A stretch of 64,000 nucleotides of DNA from Treponema sp. (GCA_017449285.1 JAFSJX010000010.1:1-64000), one strand, 5' to 3'; positions 9,132 through 19,298 are shown, numbered from the stretch's first letter. A program made the numbers and translations. Notes: generated by a model not told the origin, from the letters alone.

Positions 9132-12102
9132 GAACTGAACTCACTCCGAAAGTGATTTTTCTTTCATTTGTCCGAGGATTGGGACGATACTGAAACACGA
9201 TTCCTGTGTCAAATGAAAAACGGGAAAGCACTCCCATATTCACCGAAGCATTTGCGCCCAGTTTGACCTGAACCACATCGCTGTAATCTTTTCTGCTGAT
9301 ATGCTGCATGATGTCTACTGTCCGCGCAATGTCAAAATACTGCTCCGCCTGACAGGAAACTTTTCCCGCATAACTTGCGCTCAGATAGAAACGGTCAATG
9401 TACAAGGCAACAGGAATTCCTTTCTGAACTTCATAACTGAACAGATACACCGTCGCGGACGCAGAAGCGGCATACGTTGCTGACGGAAAAAGCGTCGCGG
9501 ATAGCGCAATCGGAAACAAACCCGGAATTCGTGCCGTTGCCGCAAGCCCAGCATTTACATAATGAGCAAAAACTCGTTCCCACAAGATAAACGGCTGAAA
9601 AATAATTCCGGCAGAATCTGCATACCGTGGCGACATTTTCCGCACCGTGGAGAACTGCACATATCCCCGCGCCCGCGCAGACCAGTCATCTGCAATGCCG
9701 TATTTTTCGTGTCCGTAAAAATATGTACCTGTCGCTCCCATGCCAAAACTCTTTCCGAAGCGGTTGTACCATGTCTTTCCAAGAGAGAGTCCTTCCGTTG
9801 TCTGCATGAATCCGTAGCCGTCAAAAAGAAGATTGCTGTTGGCACTGTAGGTAAACGTGTCGTTTCCTCCCGAAAGAGAAAGATAGAGCCCTCCGTTTTT
9901 GTCGAACGGATTCCAGCCGCCGCTCAGCACAAAAATATTGTCCTGCCACGGTGTAGAAGATGCGATGGTTGCTCCCACAAATGCCGTACCAAGATTCGTG
10001 TAGCCGAACGCATAAGAATCCAGTTCTGTACGCTTGTAGGAGGAGACCATGCCCAACGGAATCCGCATCGTATGCGCATAATAGCGGAATGGATTATAGG
10101 AGATGCGGGGAAAAGTACCGACATCGGCGGCAGAAACACTACCGGCGGCAGGAGTGCGGTCGGCTTTCTGCGCAGCGGGATTCTCAATCGGCGGCGTGGG
10201 AAAGTCCGTTGCCGCTGTGATAGTTTGATTTCGCTCTGCATCTGAAATGGCAATTCTGTTTGACGCGTCTCCTCTATGCCGAATCAGTTTCCGCCGCGAA
10301 AAATCCATCTGCATAAGCCGCTGCGTGTCGTAGAACGCCGCCACATACAAAAGCCTCTCGCCCTGCGTTGTCGGAAACAAAACCGCATCAAGCACACTTC
10401 CCGAAACATCATCGTCCTGTAAGACCAGTTCGCTTGTAAAATCAGTTTGTTTCACGTACAAAAGTCCTGCGCGGGGAAGCATTTTTTCGTTACCAAAATC
10501 CGCATACGAAAAAGTGAGCGCGAGACGTTTTTTCCCTGCCGTATCGGACACTTGCCGCGCATGCAAATGGTGCAGAATCGTTTTTTTTGTGCCGTATTCA
10601 CGATAGGCCGTATCATCCTCATACAGGCGGATACTCCAGTCCATGCCTTTTTTGACGATACAGGCAAAGCCGCCGTCAAACGCCGAACACGGACTGTAGG
10701 GAATTTCGTTTTCCGAAAAGAAAATTTGCTTTTGAAGAACGACATTTTTTTTGTTCACTGTGCCAGAGTTTTTTTCACCGCAGACAGAATCCAGCCCAAG
10801 CGCGTAAAAATCAACGGAAAGGCGGCTCCATGAAAAATTCACGCACGCTAACTGCAACGCGCCGTCCGCATCACGCACAAAGCCCGCGTCCCGCACAGAC
10901 TTCATTGGAAGCGGAACAAGCCGACCGCCCCGCACATCGTACACCGCAAGCGCCGTCTTTGTCGTTTTGTCTGCATAAAAATAACTTACCGCAAGAAAAT
11001 TTCCGTCATCAGAAAAAGAAAGGCGGTTCACCCCCGCGCACGTAAAGACTTTTTTTTGCTTTAAGAACGCACCCGCAGATGAATCATATTTTGCATACCA
11101 CACACCACCAGTTTTTGAGTCAAACCACGCGATACCGTCCGCAGTCGTATCAATGCATTTGAACACCGAACGGCGTGAATTTATCTTGGAAAAGCCCGTC
11201 TTTTCCGCACGCGCCAAGCCGTTAACCACAAAAAAGTCTGCCGTGCCATATTCGGAAGAAATCGCCGCCGTCACCGAATCGGGAACGGTCACCCACGATT
11301 CAAAATCTTTCCAAAGCTCCGCAATCGGCTTACCATAGGTCTTTTTGAGACTGCCTTTGAACCCATGAATACTTCCCGTTGTTTTCCAAAATGCGGCATA
11401 TTTTTCTATGCCGTAGGTTTCCTGTAAAAAATGACAAAAAAGAGAACCGAATGCATAGGCATCCGTGCCGCCAGGAAAAATATCCCGCGCCCCCGTCACA
11501 TCGCGCCAGTCAGGAAAATGACCGTCCAATTTTGTCTGGACAACCATCTGGCGGCTGTACGGGTCATGCACACGCCCTTCCCCGCAAAGGCTCTCAAAAC
11601 TGACCGCCGCGCCTTCGTGCATAAAACTGGTCTGCAAGAATCCCGCTGGCGCAAACCAGTCGCCAAAGACCGCCGCCACAAACCTGCTGAACGCGTTCCG
11701 TGAATTCGTAGTGACTGCATGAGTCAACTCGTGATAAAACACCGATGTTACAGAATCCGAATTTTGGTCAAGGGAGATTTCTGGGGGAACAGCCTGAATG
11801 ACAATCGCATTGTAGGGAACAACCGTAAAATATCCGTTCGTTGTCTCCATCGAGCGGGTAACTGACACTGGAAAGCGAATGCGGCAATCAGTCTGCAAGC
11901 GGGCGGCAATTTCCTCATAATACCCGTCTGCCACAAAGGCAATTTTTTCCGCCTCGGCAGTGCATTCAACGGGATAGATGATGTCAAAATACTGCGTTCT
12001 GATAACGGAAAGTTTTCCCGCCCCGCTCATCACGCCGCCCTTGGCAAAAAGCGGAACGGCAAGAAAGAAAAGGAACATGAAAATAAGATGCCGAAATCTC
12101 AT
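9121..12102 (-). CDS. Secreted HExxH peptidase-like protein with propeller and barrel-like regions
   Basis: 993 residues with a clean signal peptide (cut near LFAKGG). Residues 124-128 are HELTH, followed at 162-170 by HEGAAVSFE, which fits the zinc ligands of gluzincin/MA-clan metallopeptidases. The middle (300-650) shows repeated short beta segments like a WD/TolB propeller. The last 300 residues alternate aromatic and polar residues and end in SVLVY, as in outer-membrane barrels. I infer an envelope protein, perhaps anchored in the outer membrane; the substrate is unknown. Its ATG overlaps the hexokinase stop by 4 nt (ATGA), so the two are translationally coupled. Confidence 0.75.
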   Translation of the reverse strand: MRFRHLIFMFLFFLAVPLFAKGGVMSGAGKLSVIRTQYFDIIYPVECTAEAEKIAFVADGYYEEIAARLQTDCRIRFPVSVTRSMETTNGYFTVVPYNAIVIQAVPPEISLDQNSDSVTSVFYHELTHAVTTNSRNAFSRFVAAVFGDWFAPAGFLQTSFMHEGAAVSFESLCGEGRVHDPYSRQMVVQTKLDGHFPDWRDVTGARDIFPGGTDAYAFGSLFCHFLQETYGIEKYAAFWKTTGSIHGFKGSLKKTYGKPIAELWKDFESWVTVPDSVTAAISSEYGTADFFVVNGLARAEKTGFSKINSRRSVFKCIDTTADGIAWFDSKTGGVWYAKYDSSAGAFLKQKKVFTCAGVNRLSFSDDGNFLAVSYFYADKTTKTALAVYDVRGGRLVPLPMKSVRDAGFVRDADGALQLACVNFSWSRLSVDFYALGLDSVCGEKNSGTVNKKNVVLQKQIFFSENEIPYSPCSAFDGGFACIVKKGMDWSIRLYEDDTAYREYGTKKTILHHLHARQVSDTAGKKRLALTFSYADFGNEKMLPRAGLLYVKQTDFTSELVLQDDDVSGSVLDAVLFPTTQGERLLYVAAFYDTQRLMQMDFSRRKLIRHRGDASNRIAISDAERNQTITAATDFPTPPIENPAAQKADRTPAAGSVSAADVGTFPRISYNPFRYYAHTMRIPLGMVSSYKRTELDSYAFGYTNLGTAFVGATIASSTPWQDNIFVLSGGWNPFDKNGGLYLSLSGGNDTFTYSANSNLLFDGYGFMQTTEGLSLGKTWYNRFGKSFGMGATGTYFYGHEKYGIADDWSARARGYVQFSTVRKMSPRYADSAGIIFQPFILWERVFAHYVNAGLAATARIPGLFPIALSATLFPSATYAASASATVYLFSYEVQKGIPVALYIDRFYLSASYAGKVSCQAEQYFDIARTVDIMQHISRKDYSDVVQVKLGANASVNMGVLSRFSFDTGIVFQYRPNPRTNERKITFGVSSVLVY

Positions 12103-13379
12103 ACAAGTCCTGCGGTTGCCGTTCCAATCGTGATGTCGTCCTCCTTGCTGACAATCTCATAGCGGATTTTCTGCGGCGCAAGGTATGACGAAAGATAGTC
12201 TTCGATTCGCTCCTGCAAACGGTAAGTCTTGAAGAATGTCGTTCCGTTGCAGAGCATGCAAATCGGCTCGTCCTTTCCCGCCCCGCTCTGCTCCGCACAG
12301 GCAGCCAAAATGCTCGCCGCATAGCCCGCGCACCGCTCAACAAGCGCGTCCAGCACTTCAAACAGAACCTGTGCGTCTTTTTCGTCCGTGCAGCAAGAGC
12401 CGATGACAGAAGCCTTTTCCTTTGCCGCGTTCTTTTCTGCATGGGCATGCAAAAAGCCATCCAGTTCAATCAACGAAAGTTCATGCAGATTCCGCAATGC
12501 CGCCGCGCAGTCAGCCGACACGATGCCGTCCTCCGCCACCGCATGAAGTGCTTCCAAGCCCAACGGCCCCAAATAGCCGCCGGAACAGCATTTTTCCAAT
12601 TCATACTCGCCGGGATGCTGGCTTTTTTTATCCAGAGACACGTCAAAATCAGAACGGTCGAACGAACCGAATTTTCCGTTCTCGCACACGACAATCTGCG
12701 CATTCTCTCCGTTCAAGGCGGGCTGGATATACGCGCCATTCATGCCCGTTCCCAGAATGAATCCGATGTAGGAGGAATAGGATTTTCCGCCGTTTCCCGC
12801 CGCGCCCGCAAGCAGAGCCGCAACCGTGTCGTTTAAGAGCGCGATATGGCGGATTTTGTTCCAGCCACGCTTTTCCAGCACCGCGCACAAAGTCGCACCC
12901 ACGGGAACGCCCACAACCTCGCGCGCTTTCACTTCCTTGCTGAACGAGTTGGGAATTCCGTCTCCGTCTTTGGTAATCGTCATTGAATAGGAAAAGCAGA
13001 AGCCAATTCTGTCTGCCTTGTTCTTGAGGTAGTCGATGTTGTCTGCAATCGCATCAAAAAATTCCGCCTTGGAAAGTTCTTTTGCCACGCCCGGCATCAC
13101 GCCCTTCTTGAAGTCTGAAATTGAGGGCACACCGTCCGCGTCAAACGACACAAGGCAGGAGCGGAAATTCGTTCCCCCAGCGTCAATCACAATCACGCAC
13201 TCGTTTTTGGGCGGATTTGCAGGCGGAAGCAACCATGTATGGGTCATATCCTGCCATCTTGTCATGTCGCCGCCAAGCTTTGCATTCATGTCATCGCGCA
13301 GAAGAGAAATGATGTTGTAGTCCGCAGGATTCACGGAAAAATGATGTCTGGTTAAAAAAGATGATACGATTTCAGTCAT
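12099..13379 (-). CDS. Hexokinase (eukaryote-like family)
   Basis: 426 residues from ATG 13379. The phosphate loop DAGGTNFR (residues 66-73), the sugar-binding segment around PNSFSKEV, the catalytic Asp in LLNDTVAALLAG and the later GFILGTGMN are those of the hexokinase family rather than ROK glucokinases; treponemes are known to use such an enzyme. It phosphorylates glucose or mannose with ATP in the cytoplasm. An upstream TTG at 13448 extends the frame but has no ribosome site and would overlap the promoter. ATG 13379 sits 6 nt from a TATACT box, so the mRNA is probably leaderless. Confidence 0.92.
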   Translation of the reverse strand: MTEIVSSFLTRHHFSVNPADYNIISLLRDDMNAKLGGDMTRWQDMTHTWLLPPANPPKNECVIVIDAGGTNFRSCLVSFDADGVPSISDFKKGVMPGVAKELSKAEFFDAIADNIDYLKNKADRIGFCFSYSMTITKDGDGIPNSFSKEVKAREVVGVPVGATLCAVLEKRGWNKIRHIALLNDTVAALLAGAAGNGGKSYSSYIGFILGTGMNGAYIQPALNGENAQIVVCENGKFGSFDRSDFDVSLDKKSQHPGEYELEKCCSGGYLGPLGLEALHAVAEDGIVSADCAAALRNLHELSLIELDGFLHAHAEKNAAKEKASVIGSCCTDEKDAQVLFEVLDALVERCAGYAASILAACAEQSGAGKDEPICMLCNGTTFFKTYRLQERIEDYLSSYLAPQKIRYEIVSKEDDITIGTATAGLV

Positions 13380-13385
13380 GGAAAC

Positions 13386-13414
13386 AGTATATGCAAAAAC
13401 ACCAAAACGCTCAA
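13386..13414 (-). promoter_or_regulatory. Hexokinase promoter, leaderless spacing
   Basis: TTGAGC (13409-13414), 17 nt, TATACT (13386-13391), then only GTTTCC before ATG 13379. Transcription should start at or next to the A of the start codon. Confidence 0.75.
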
Positions 13415-13469
13415 TAGAGAGCGCGTCATGCAAACTGAACTCTTGCAAGACAGTCTTCGCGCTCCAAAT

Positions 13470-14810
13470 TCACTCGCTGTACAAAAGGTATGGCTTCCGC
13501 GCTTTTTTGAACGATGCGATGTCTTTTTTCCAGCTTTTCTTGATTTTTGAGACGGAAATTTCGGCAACAACCTGTTTACGCAAGGAATCAGAGCCGCTCA
13601 GATAATCAATCCAGTAAAATCCGCTTGAAAGAGTCTTTCCGAAAAATGCAGGATGCCTGTTTACCGCCACGGCTGATTTGTACGCGTCAATAAGATAGGA
13701 AAGGTTTATGCCTTCCTTCCAGATTTTTTCAACAGGAACAGAGCGCAAGTCAACTCCGTGGCAGGTCTCGCCCAAAAACGGCGGATTCACCGCCCCCGGA
13801 ATGCTCTGCGGAGTGAACGAAAAATCATTTCTGGCTGTGTCCGTAAAAAACGGGCTTCCGTAGACCTCAAAGGGAAACTGAGTTCCGCGCCCGACAGAAA
13901 CAATCGTGTTCTCAAAGAAACATGTTGAAGCATACAGGTACACCGCCCTCATGTCCTTTATGTTCGGGGAAGGCGCGCGCACAAGAGAATATTTTGTCTT
14001 GTGGGTATACTTTTTGCACGGAATCACCGCAAGGTCGCAGGCATTTTTTCCGCTTTTCAACCAGCCCTCGCCGTTTATCATTTGTGCAAGTTCCCCAAAA
14101 GTCAGACCGTGTACGGTTGGAACGGGAAGTTTTCCCACATTCGAAACGTATTTTGGGTCAAGGATGTTTCCGTCAACATAGAATCCGTTTGGATTCGGTC
14201 TGTCAAAAACAATGACCTGCTTTCCGTTTTTCGCACAGGCCTCCATAAGATGAAAGAGCGCGATATAATAGGTATAATAACGCAAGCCAACATCCTGCAA
14301 ATCAACAACAAGAACGTCGAATACCGCCATGTCCTCCGCGCTCGGCGCATTGGTCGAATCATTCTCATACAGCGAAAGGAGCGGTACGCCAGTCTTTTGG
14401 TCAACGGAATCCTTTATCTCTGCACCGGCATCCTCCGTTCCGCGAAATCCATGCTCCGGACAGAAAATTGCCGTTACATGCACACCCTGTGAAAGAAGAA
14501 AATCAAGGACATGCTCCCCATACTGGACGGGCTTTCCGCTCGCATCCAGTCCAAAAGGAATAAGCGTTGGGTCGCCATCTTCTGTGTTTTCCGCCGTAAA
14601 GCCGCCGTACTGAACCGTCCCGTCCGAAAGGATGATTTTATCACCCACGATGGCGGAATGGTTTGCAAAAAGTGCGACACGCTTTTCCCCAAGGAGCGGG
14701 AGATACGTTTCCGCCTGCTCATCGCCAAGAACAACACGTTCCTGATTCTGAGCGGCAAAAATCGGAAGCGAGAAAAACAAAATGACAAGACAAACCTTCA
14801 AACAACGCAT
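13470..14810 (-). CDS. namZ: Secreted NamZ-type exo-beta-N-acetylmuramidase (DUF1343)
   Basis: 446 residues from ATG 14810, with a signal peptide (residues 1-20, cut after FAA). The body carries the DUF1343 signatures PEHGFRG (118-124), the VDLQDVGLRYYTY stretch and FDRPNPN. Members such as Bacillus NamZ release MurNAc from the non-reducing ends of peptidoglycan fragments, so a periplasmic role in wall recycling is likely. It lies upstream of a hexokinase on the same strand, but each has its own promoter. A longer frame reaching back to 14846 is set aside because it would include the -10 box. No Shine-Dalgarno sequence precedes the ATG. Confidence 0.88.
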   Translation of the reverse strand: MRCLKVCLVILFFSLPIFAAQNQERVVLGDEQAETYLPLLGEKRVALFANHSAIVGDKIILSDGTVQYGGFTAENTEDGDPTLIPFGLDASGKPVQYGEHVLDFLLSQGVHVTAIFCPEHGFRGTEDAGAEIKDSVDQKTGVPLLSLYENDSTNAPSAEDMAVFDVLVVDLQDVGLRYYTYYIALFHLMEACAKNGKQVIVFDRPNPNGFYVDGNILDPKYVSNVGKLPVPTVHGLTFGELAQMINGEGWLKSGKNACDLAVIPCKKYTHKTKYSLVRAPSPNIKDMRAVYLYASTCFFENTIVSVGRGTQFPFEVYGSPFFTDTARNDFSFTPQSIPGAVNPPFLGETCHGVDLRSVPVEKIWKEGINLSYLIDAYKSAVAVNRHPAFFGKTLSSGFYWIDYLSGSDSLRKQVVAEISVSKIKKSWKKDIASFKKARKPYLLYSE

Positions 14811-14816
14811 AATCTC

Positions 14817-14846
14817 ATTATACACAATTTTTTTCGTACAAGGCAA
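14817..14846 (-). promoter_or_regulatory. namZ promoter, leaderless spacing
   Basis: TTGCCT (14841-14846), 18 nt, TATAAT (14817-14822), then GAGATT and the ATG. The 6-nt gap leaves no room for an untranslated leader. Confidence 0.75.
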
Positions 14847-14948
14847 GCGTATATAAAAAACTGCGCTCCTTATTTGTACCGATTTTCAGTAAAACGCATT
14901 TTTTAAGTGGCACAATTCCCAAAAATGCAGTATTATAGAAAGTGAATT

Positions 14949-16289
14949 ATGAGAGCAACCGATATTATCATGAAAAAACGCGGAACCAGGGGAGTAGCTT
15001 TGGCTGGCTCAACTACCGTCCTGACCCGCGAAGAGATTCAATTTCTCATTGACGGCTATGTTTCGGGAGAGATTCCCGAATATCAGATTTCCGCATGGCT
15101 TATGGCGGTGTATTTTAACGGCATGACCTTTGAGGAAACAGGCGTGCTGACCGACTGTATGCTGCATTCGGGAGACGTGATTGAACTGCACGGAAAGGCA
15201 GGGCTGACAGGTCCGTTCATCGACAAACATTCCACGGGCGGTGTGGGAGATAAAATTTCGCTTCCGCTTGCGCCAATTGTTGCTTCGTGCGGAATTCAAG
15301 ACCCGATGATGAGCGGACGCGCGCTTGGTCACACGGGGGGAACGCTCGACAAACTGGAATCCATTGCGGGCTACAACGTGAACCTTACGCCCGACCAGTT
15401 CAGAAAAATCATGGCGGAAAATGGCTTTGCGATGATGGGGCAGACTCCGGCAATCGCGCCCGCCGACAAAAAAATGTATGCTCTGCGTGATGTGACAGGT
15501 ACCGTGGAATCCGTTCCGCTGATAACCGCATCAATTCTCTCAAAAAAAGTCGCTGAGGGAGCGGACGGACTGGTGTTCGATGTCAAATGCGGTTCAGGCG
15601 CGTTCATGAAAACGCCGGAGGACGCAGAGACGTTAGCGACAAGCCTTGTCAAAACCGCCGCCGCAATGGGAAAAAAAGCGAGCGCGCTCATTACCAACAT
15701 GAACACACCGCTTGGCCGCATGACAGGAAATTTCCTTGAAATTGAGGAAACATTGGAATGTCTGCAAGGGAAAGGTCCCGCCGATGTGATGGAACTGACT
15801 TACGCGCTCGGAGCGGAAATGCTTTTGCTCGGCGGAAAGACAACGAACAAAGCAGACGGAATCGCCCAGTGCAAGAACGCCGTTGCAAGCGGAGAGGCGT
15901 TGCGCAGATTCCTCAAAAATGTGGAGCAACAGGGCGGCAATCCCGAAGTCCTGCTGAATGAACAAGGAAAACGCCGTTCCCGCTTCCACACACAGATTAT
16001 CGCCGAACGCTCAGGCTATCTTACCTTGGACGCATTCAAAACAGGACTTGCGGGAGTGTACCTTGGCGTAGGACGCAACAAAAACACCGACCCCGTCTGT
16101 GCGGACGCAGGATTTATCGTGCATAAAAAAACAGGCGACAAAGTGAGCAAAGGCGACCTGATTCTGGACGTGTACGGAAAAGATGAGGACTGTCTTCTGC
16201 CCGCAACAAAACTGCTTAAAGATGAGGCGATTTTTTATTCCGATGACGCGCCCAAAACAGAGCCGCTCATCTACAAGGAAATTCGCTGA
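14949..16289 (+). CDS. deoA: Thymidine / pyrimidine-nucleoside phosphorylase
   Basis: 446 residues, the normal length for this family. The signature KHSTGGVGDK (residues 93-102) binds phosphate and nucleoside; GRALGHTGGTLDKLES and KCGSGAFMK follow as expected. The enzyme splits thymidine (and often uridine) with phosphate to the base and sugar-1-phosphate in pyrimidine salvage. From sequence alone I cannot separate DeoA from the broader Pdp enzymes. The stop overlaps the recJ start (TGATG), so the two are translationally coupled. The ATG lacks a clear ribosome site, and the region upstream shows TATTAT but no good -35 box. Confidence 0.9.
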   Translation: MRATDIIMKKRGTRGVALAGSTTVLTREEIQFLIDGYVSGEIPEYQISAWLMAVYFNGMTFEETGVLTDCMLHSGDVIELHGKAGLTGPFIDKHSTGGVGDKISLPLAPIVASCGIQDPMMSGRALGHTGGTLDKLESIAGYNVNLTPDQFRKIMAENGFAMMGQTPAIAPADKKMYALRDVTGTVESVPLITASILSKKVAEGADGLVFDVKCGSGAFMKTPEDAETLATSLVKTAAAMGKKASALITNMNTPLGRMTGNFLEIEETLECLQGKGPADVMELTYALGAEMLLLGGKTTNKADGIAQCKNAVASGEALRRFLKNVEQQGGNPEVLLNEQGKRRSRFHTQIIAERSGYLTLDAFKTGLAGVYLGVGRNKNTDPVCADAGFIVHKKTGDKVSKGDLILDVYGKDEDCLLPATKLLKDEAIFYSDDAPKTEPLIYKEIR

Positions 16290-18430
16290 TGCCGCATAAA
16301 ATATGGAACAAAAAGCCCGTTCCCCGAGAGGTGACAAAAGAACTCAACGAAAAATACGGCATTGACGCGCTTACGGCATCAATTCTGGTGCGGCGCGGCG
16401 TAACTTCGGGCGAGGACATCCAGTATTTTCTGGAAGACGACAAACGTTTTCTGCACAATCCGTTTTCGTTCACCAATATGGAAGACGCGGTTGACCGAAT
16501 TTTGCAGGCAAAAGATGAAGGCGAAAAAGTCCTGATTTTTGGAGACCGCGACGTTGACGGCATAACCAGCACAACGGTTCTCTACGACTGTTTTACCGCA
16601 CTGGGAATTGACACACAATGGCGGCTTCCGAGCGGAAATGATGCCTACGGATTGAACAAAGCCGCCGTGGACGATTTTGCCGCCGATTACGGAACGCTGA
16701 TTGTAACCGTTGACTGCGGCATATCTAATATAGAAGAAATCGCATACGCTTCTTCGCTCGGCATTGACGTTATCGTGCTTGACCATCACAATCCGCCCGA
16801 AACACTCCCCGCTCCCGCCATCATCGTGGACGCAAAATGTGAGGATGCGGGCTATCCGTTCGCCGACATCTCTGGCTGTGCCGTCGCATTCAAAACAACG
16901 TGTGCGCTCCGATTTGCATTGAGCGAACTGTACAAACAGGAAATCTGCCTGCTTACCGTGCGCCCGATGAACGAAGCCTATACTGTTTCCTGCATGAAAG
17001 TGCAGAACCTTGTGCAAAAAGATGTGCTTGAAGAGACGATTATTCCCGGCTCAATTCCCATCGAAAAAACACGGCTTGTGGAATTCTTGCGCGGACAGCA
17101 GATTTTTGTCTGGGATGGCGCGCAGACAGAAAAAATGCTTTCCGCCATCTTCGGAAAAGGCGTTGCATTCAACCTGCTCGACATCCGCCCCGAAATCGCA
17201 AAACTCATTCCCTCGGTGGAAAATCTTTCGCTTGTCCGCCTTAAATCGCTCTCAAAAATCGCGCGGTACAATCCCGCCAAGGCAACGGAAATCGAAGGAT
17301 TCTACAATATTTTTGTCACCTACATGAACAAACAACTGGCAAATCAGTTTCCCGGGAACGAAAAGGCAGAGGAAAAAGAATTGCAGTTGGTCGCCCTTGC
17401 CGCGCTTGCCGATGTGATGCCGCTTAAAAATGAGAACCGCATTTTTCTGCACCACGGTCTTGCGGCAATCAATGCGGGAAACGTGCGCCCCGGTCTTATG
17501 GAACTTTTGTCGCATCAGGGGTTACTCGGAAAGCGAATTACCAGCACTGATTTGTCGTGGTCGGTCGTTCCCGTGCTGAATGCGGCAGGTCGGTTGGGTC
17601 AGCCTGAACTTGCGGCGCAATTATTTATGGAAGAAAATGCCGCCCGCCGAGATGAACTTGCCACCCAGATTGTCGAACTGAATAACATGCGAAAGCAACT
17701 AGGAGCAGAGTCTTTCGGCTATGCGATGGAAAGCGCAGAACAAAGCATCTCCCGTCACGCCTCAAAACTCTGCGTAGTGATTGACGAGAGAATTCATCGT
17801 GGCATCTCCGGGCTTGTGGCAGGAAAACTCTGCGCACAATTCAACATTCCCGCGCTCGTAGGAACGATAGTTGAAGATACTGTTATAGGCTCAATGCGCA
17901 GTTGCCGTGGCTATGACGTGACTAAATTCCTGAACAAAATGGACGGGCTCTTTTTGAACCACGGCGGACATAATTCTGCGGCAGGATTCAGCCTGAAAAA
18001 AGAGCGTCTGGAAGAATTCATTCACACGCTGGAACTTTTAGCGCCCACGATTGAACTAGCCGCCGATACCAGCGACAGCATTGATGTAGATGCGGAACTT
18101 CCCCCATCCTACCTAAAACCCGACGTGCTGAATATCGTGGACAAATTTGAACCGTATGGAGAGGAAAACCGTCCGCTTACCTTTATGTCGCAGTCTCTCA
18201 AAATCGCCGATGCGCAGCTTATGGGCAGAACCGAACGCCAGCACCTAAAACTTACGCTCGACTGCGGCACACACAAATGGCCCGCGCTCTTCTGGGGTGA
18301 AGGCGAACGGCTGGGACGCGATTTTGTCAAAGGGGATTCCGTGGATGTCCTGTATGAACTGAACCGAAATCTGTTCAACGGTGTGGAGACTCCGCAGATG
18401 ATTCTGAAAGACATACGGAAGAGCAAATGA
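16289..18430 (+). CDS. recJ: Single-strand DNA exonuclease RecJ
   Basis: 713 residues. DHH-family motifs are present in order: GDRDVDGITST (85-95), DCGISN (142-147) and DHHNPP (165-170), then the DHHA1-type GGHNSAAGFS motif near residue 560. RecJ degrades single-stranded DNA 5' to 3' with Mn/Mg in recombination and mismatch repair. It is longer than the usual 550-600 residues because of an insertion of about 130 residues (around 210-340) between the DHH motifs and the next conserved block. Start overlaps the deoA stop. Confidence 0.92.
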   Translation: MPHKIWNKKPVPREVTKELNEKYGIDALTASILVRRGVTSGEDIQYFLEDDKRFLHNPFSFTNMEDAVDRILQAKDEGEKVLIFGDRDVDGITSTTVLYDCFTALGIDTQWRLPSGNDAYGLNKAAVDDFAADYGTLIVTVDCGISNIEEIAYASSLGIDVIVLDHHNPPETLPAPAIIVDAKCEDAGYPFADISGCAVAFKTTCALRFALSELYKQEICLLTVRPMNEAYTVSCMKVQNLVQKDVLEETIIPGSIPIEKTRLVEFLRGQQIFVWDGAQTEKMLSAIFGKGVAFNLLDIRPEIAKLIPSVENLSLVRLKSLSKIARYNPAKATEIEGFYNIFVTYMNKQLANQFPGNEKAEEKELQLVALAALADVMPLKNENRIFLHHGLAAINAGNVRPGLMELLSHQGLLGKRITSTDLSWSVVPVLNAAGRLGQPELAAQLFMEENAARRDELATQIVELNNMRKQLGAESFGYAMESAEQSISRHASKLCVVIDERIHRGISGLVAGKLCAQFNIPALVGTIVEDTVIGSMRSCRGYDVTKFLNKMDGLFLNHGGHNSAAGFSLKKERLEEFIHTLELLAPTIELAADTSDSIDVDAELPPSYLKPDVLNIVDKFEPYGEENRPLTFMSQSLKIADAQLMGRTERQHLKLTLDCGTHKWPALFWGEGERLGRDFVKGDSVDVLYELNRNLFNGVETPQMILKDIRKSK

Positions 18431-18493
18431 CCGCAGATTCTCCCCTGCGCTCAGAAAAAGACAGAAAACTTTCCGCTACATCTATCCTGCTAC

Positions 18494-18570
18494 TTGTCAC
18501 AATGCAATAAAAGTGATATAGTTTTTAGAAATTCGCAAAGGTATTTCCTTTGTAAGAAATGGAGTAAAAT
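18494..18570 (+). promoter_or_regulatory. rpsD promoter and leader
   Basis: TTGTCA (18494-18499), 17 nt, TATAGT (18517-18522) gives a leader of about 40 nt. The leader holds a 6-bp hairpin (CAAAGG 18536-18541, CCTTTG 18547-18552) and GGAG at 18561-18564. S4 often regulates its own mRNA; whether this small stem takes part is unknown. Confidence 0.7.
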
Positions 18571-19164
18571 ATGGCTACAAGAAGAAGCCCACGTTTTAAG
18601 GAATGCCGCAGACTTGGCGTAAACGTCAGCGGACACCCTAAAGCGATGAACAGAGCTAACGCGCCTGCATTCAAAAAAACTCACAAAACTTCAGAATATG
18701 GCTTGCAGTTGATTGAGAAGCAGAAGGTTAAGGCGTATTACGGGATTTTGGAACGCCAGCTTCGCCGCTACTACGAGCAGGCTACAAAATCATCAGAAAA
18801 GACTGGTACCGCGCTTATCGTTGCGCTGGAATGTCGTCTTGACAACCTTGTGTACCGCATGGGATTCGCAAGTTCAATCCGCATGGCTCGCCAGATGGTC
18901 AGCCACCGCCACATTGAGTTGGACGGCAAAATCATCAATGTTCCGTCACAGCAGGTAAAAATCGGTCAGACAATCGCACTCACCGAAAAATCACGCAAGA
19001 ACGAGCAGTTCAAAAAAGCATTCCTTGGTGCGAACAGGTCTCCGCTCGACTATCTTGAAATTGATCAGGACGGATTCAAGGGCAAACTCGCAAGCACACC
19101 TGCACGCGAAAAAATCCCCGTTCAGATTAACGACCAGATGGTTGTTGAATACTACTCAAAGTAA
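18571..19164 (+). CDS. rpsD: 30S ribosomal protein S4
   Basis: 197 residues, full length. The S4 N-terminal domain and the S4 RNA-binding fold (LECRLDNLVYRMGFASS, then SHRHIELDGKIIN) are unmistakable. S4 nucleates assembly of the 30S 5' domain. It stands alone with its own promoter and terminator, not in the alpha operon where S4 sits in many bacteria. Start decided by GGAG at 18561. Confidence 0.97.
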   Translation: MATRRSPRFKECRRLGVNVSGHPKAMNRANAPAFKKTHKTSEYGLQLIEKQKVKAYYGILERQLRRYYEQATKSSEKTGTALIVALECRLDNLVYRMGFASSIRMARQMVSHRHIELDGKIINVPSQQVKIGQTIALTEKSRKNEQFKKAFLGANRSPLDYLEIDQDGFKGKLASTPAREKIPVQINDQMVVEYYSK

Positions 19165-19207
19165 GCGTTATCCGCAGGCACAGCCCTGTGTTTTATACTT
19201 ACTGCAG

Positions 19208-19247
19208 AATCCAGTTTTTTGGGAAACCAAAAGGCTGGATTTTTTTT
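19208..19247 (+). terminator. rpsD terminator
   Basis: A long stem (AATCCAG outer arm, TTTTGG/CCAAAA inner arm, two G-T pairs, GAAA loop) ends at 19241 and runs into eight T. Confidence 0.9.
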
Positions 19248-19298
19248 ATCATTTTTTCACTGATTTCTATGAATTGTTCGGGAAAAATCATTTAAAAC

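Noticed and set aside
14905-14936. Sigma54-like TGGCAC upstream of deoA
   Set aside because: The required GC pair of the -12 element is missing at the right distance.
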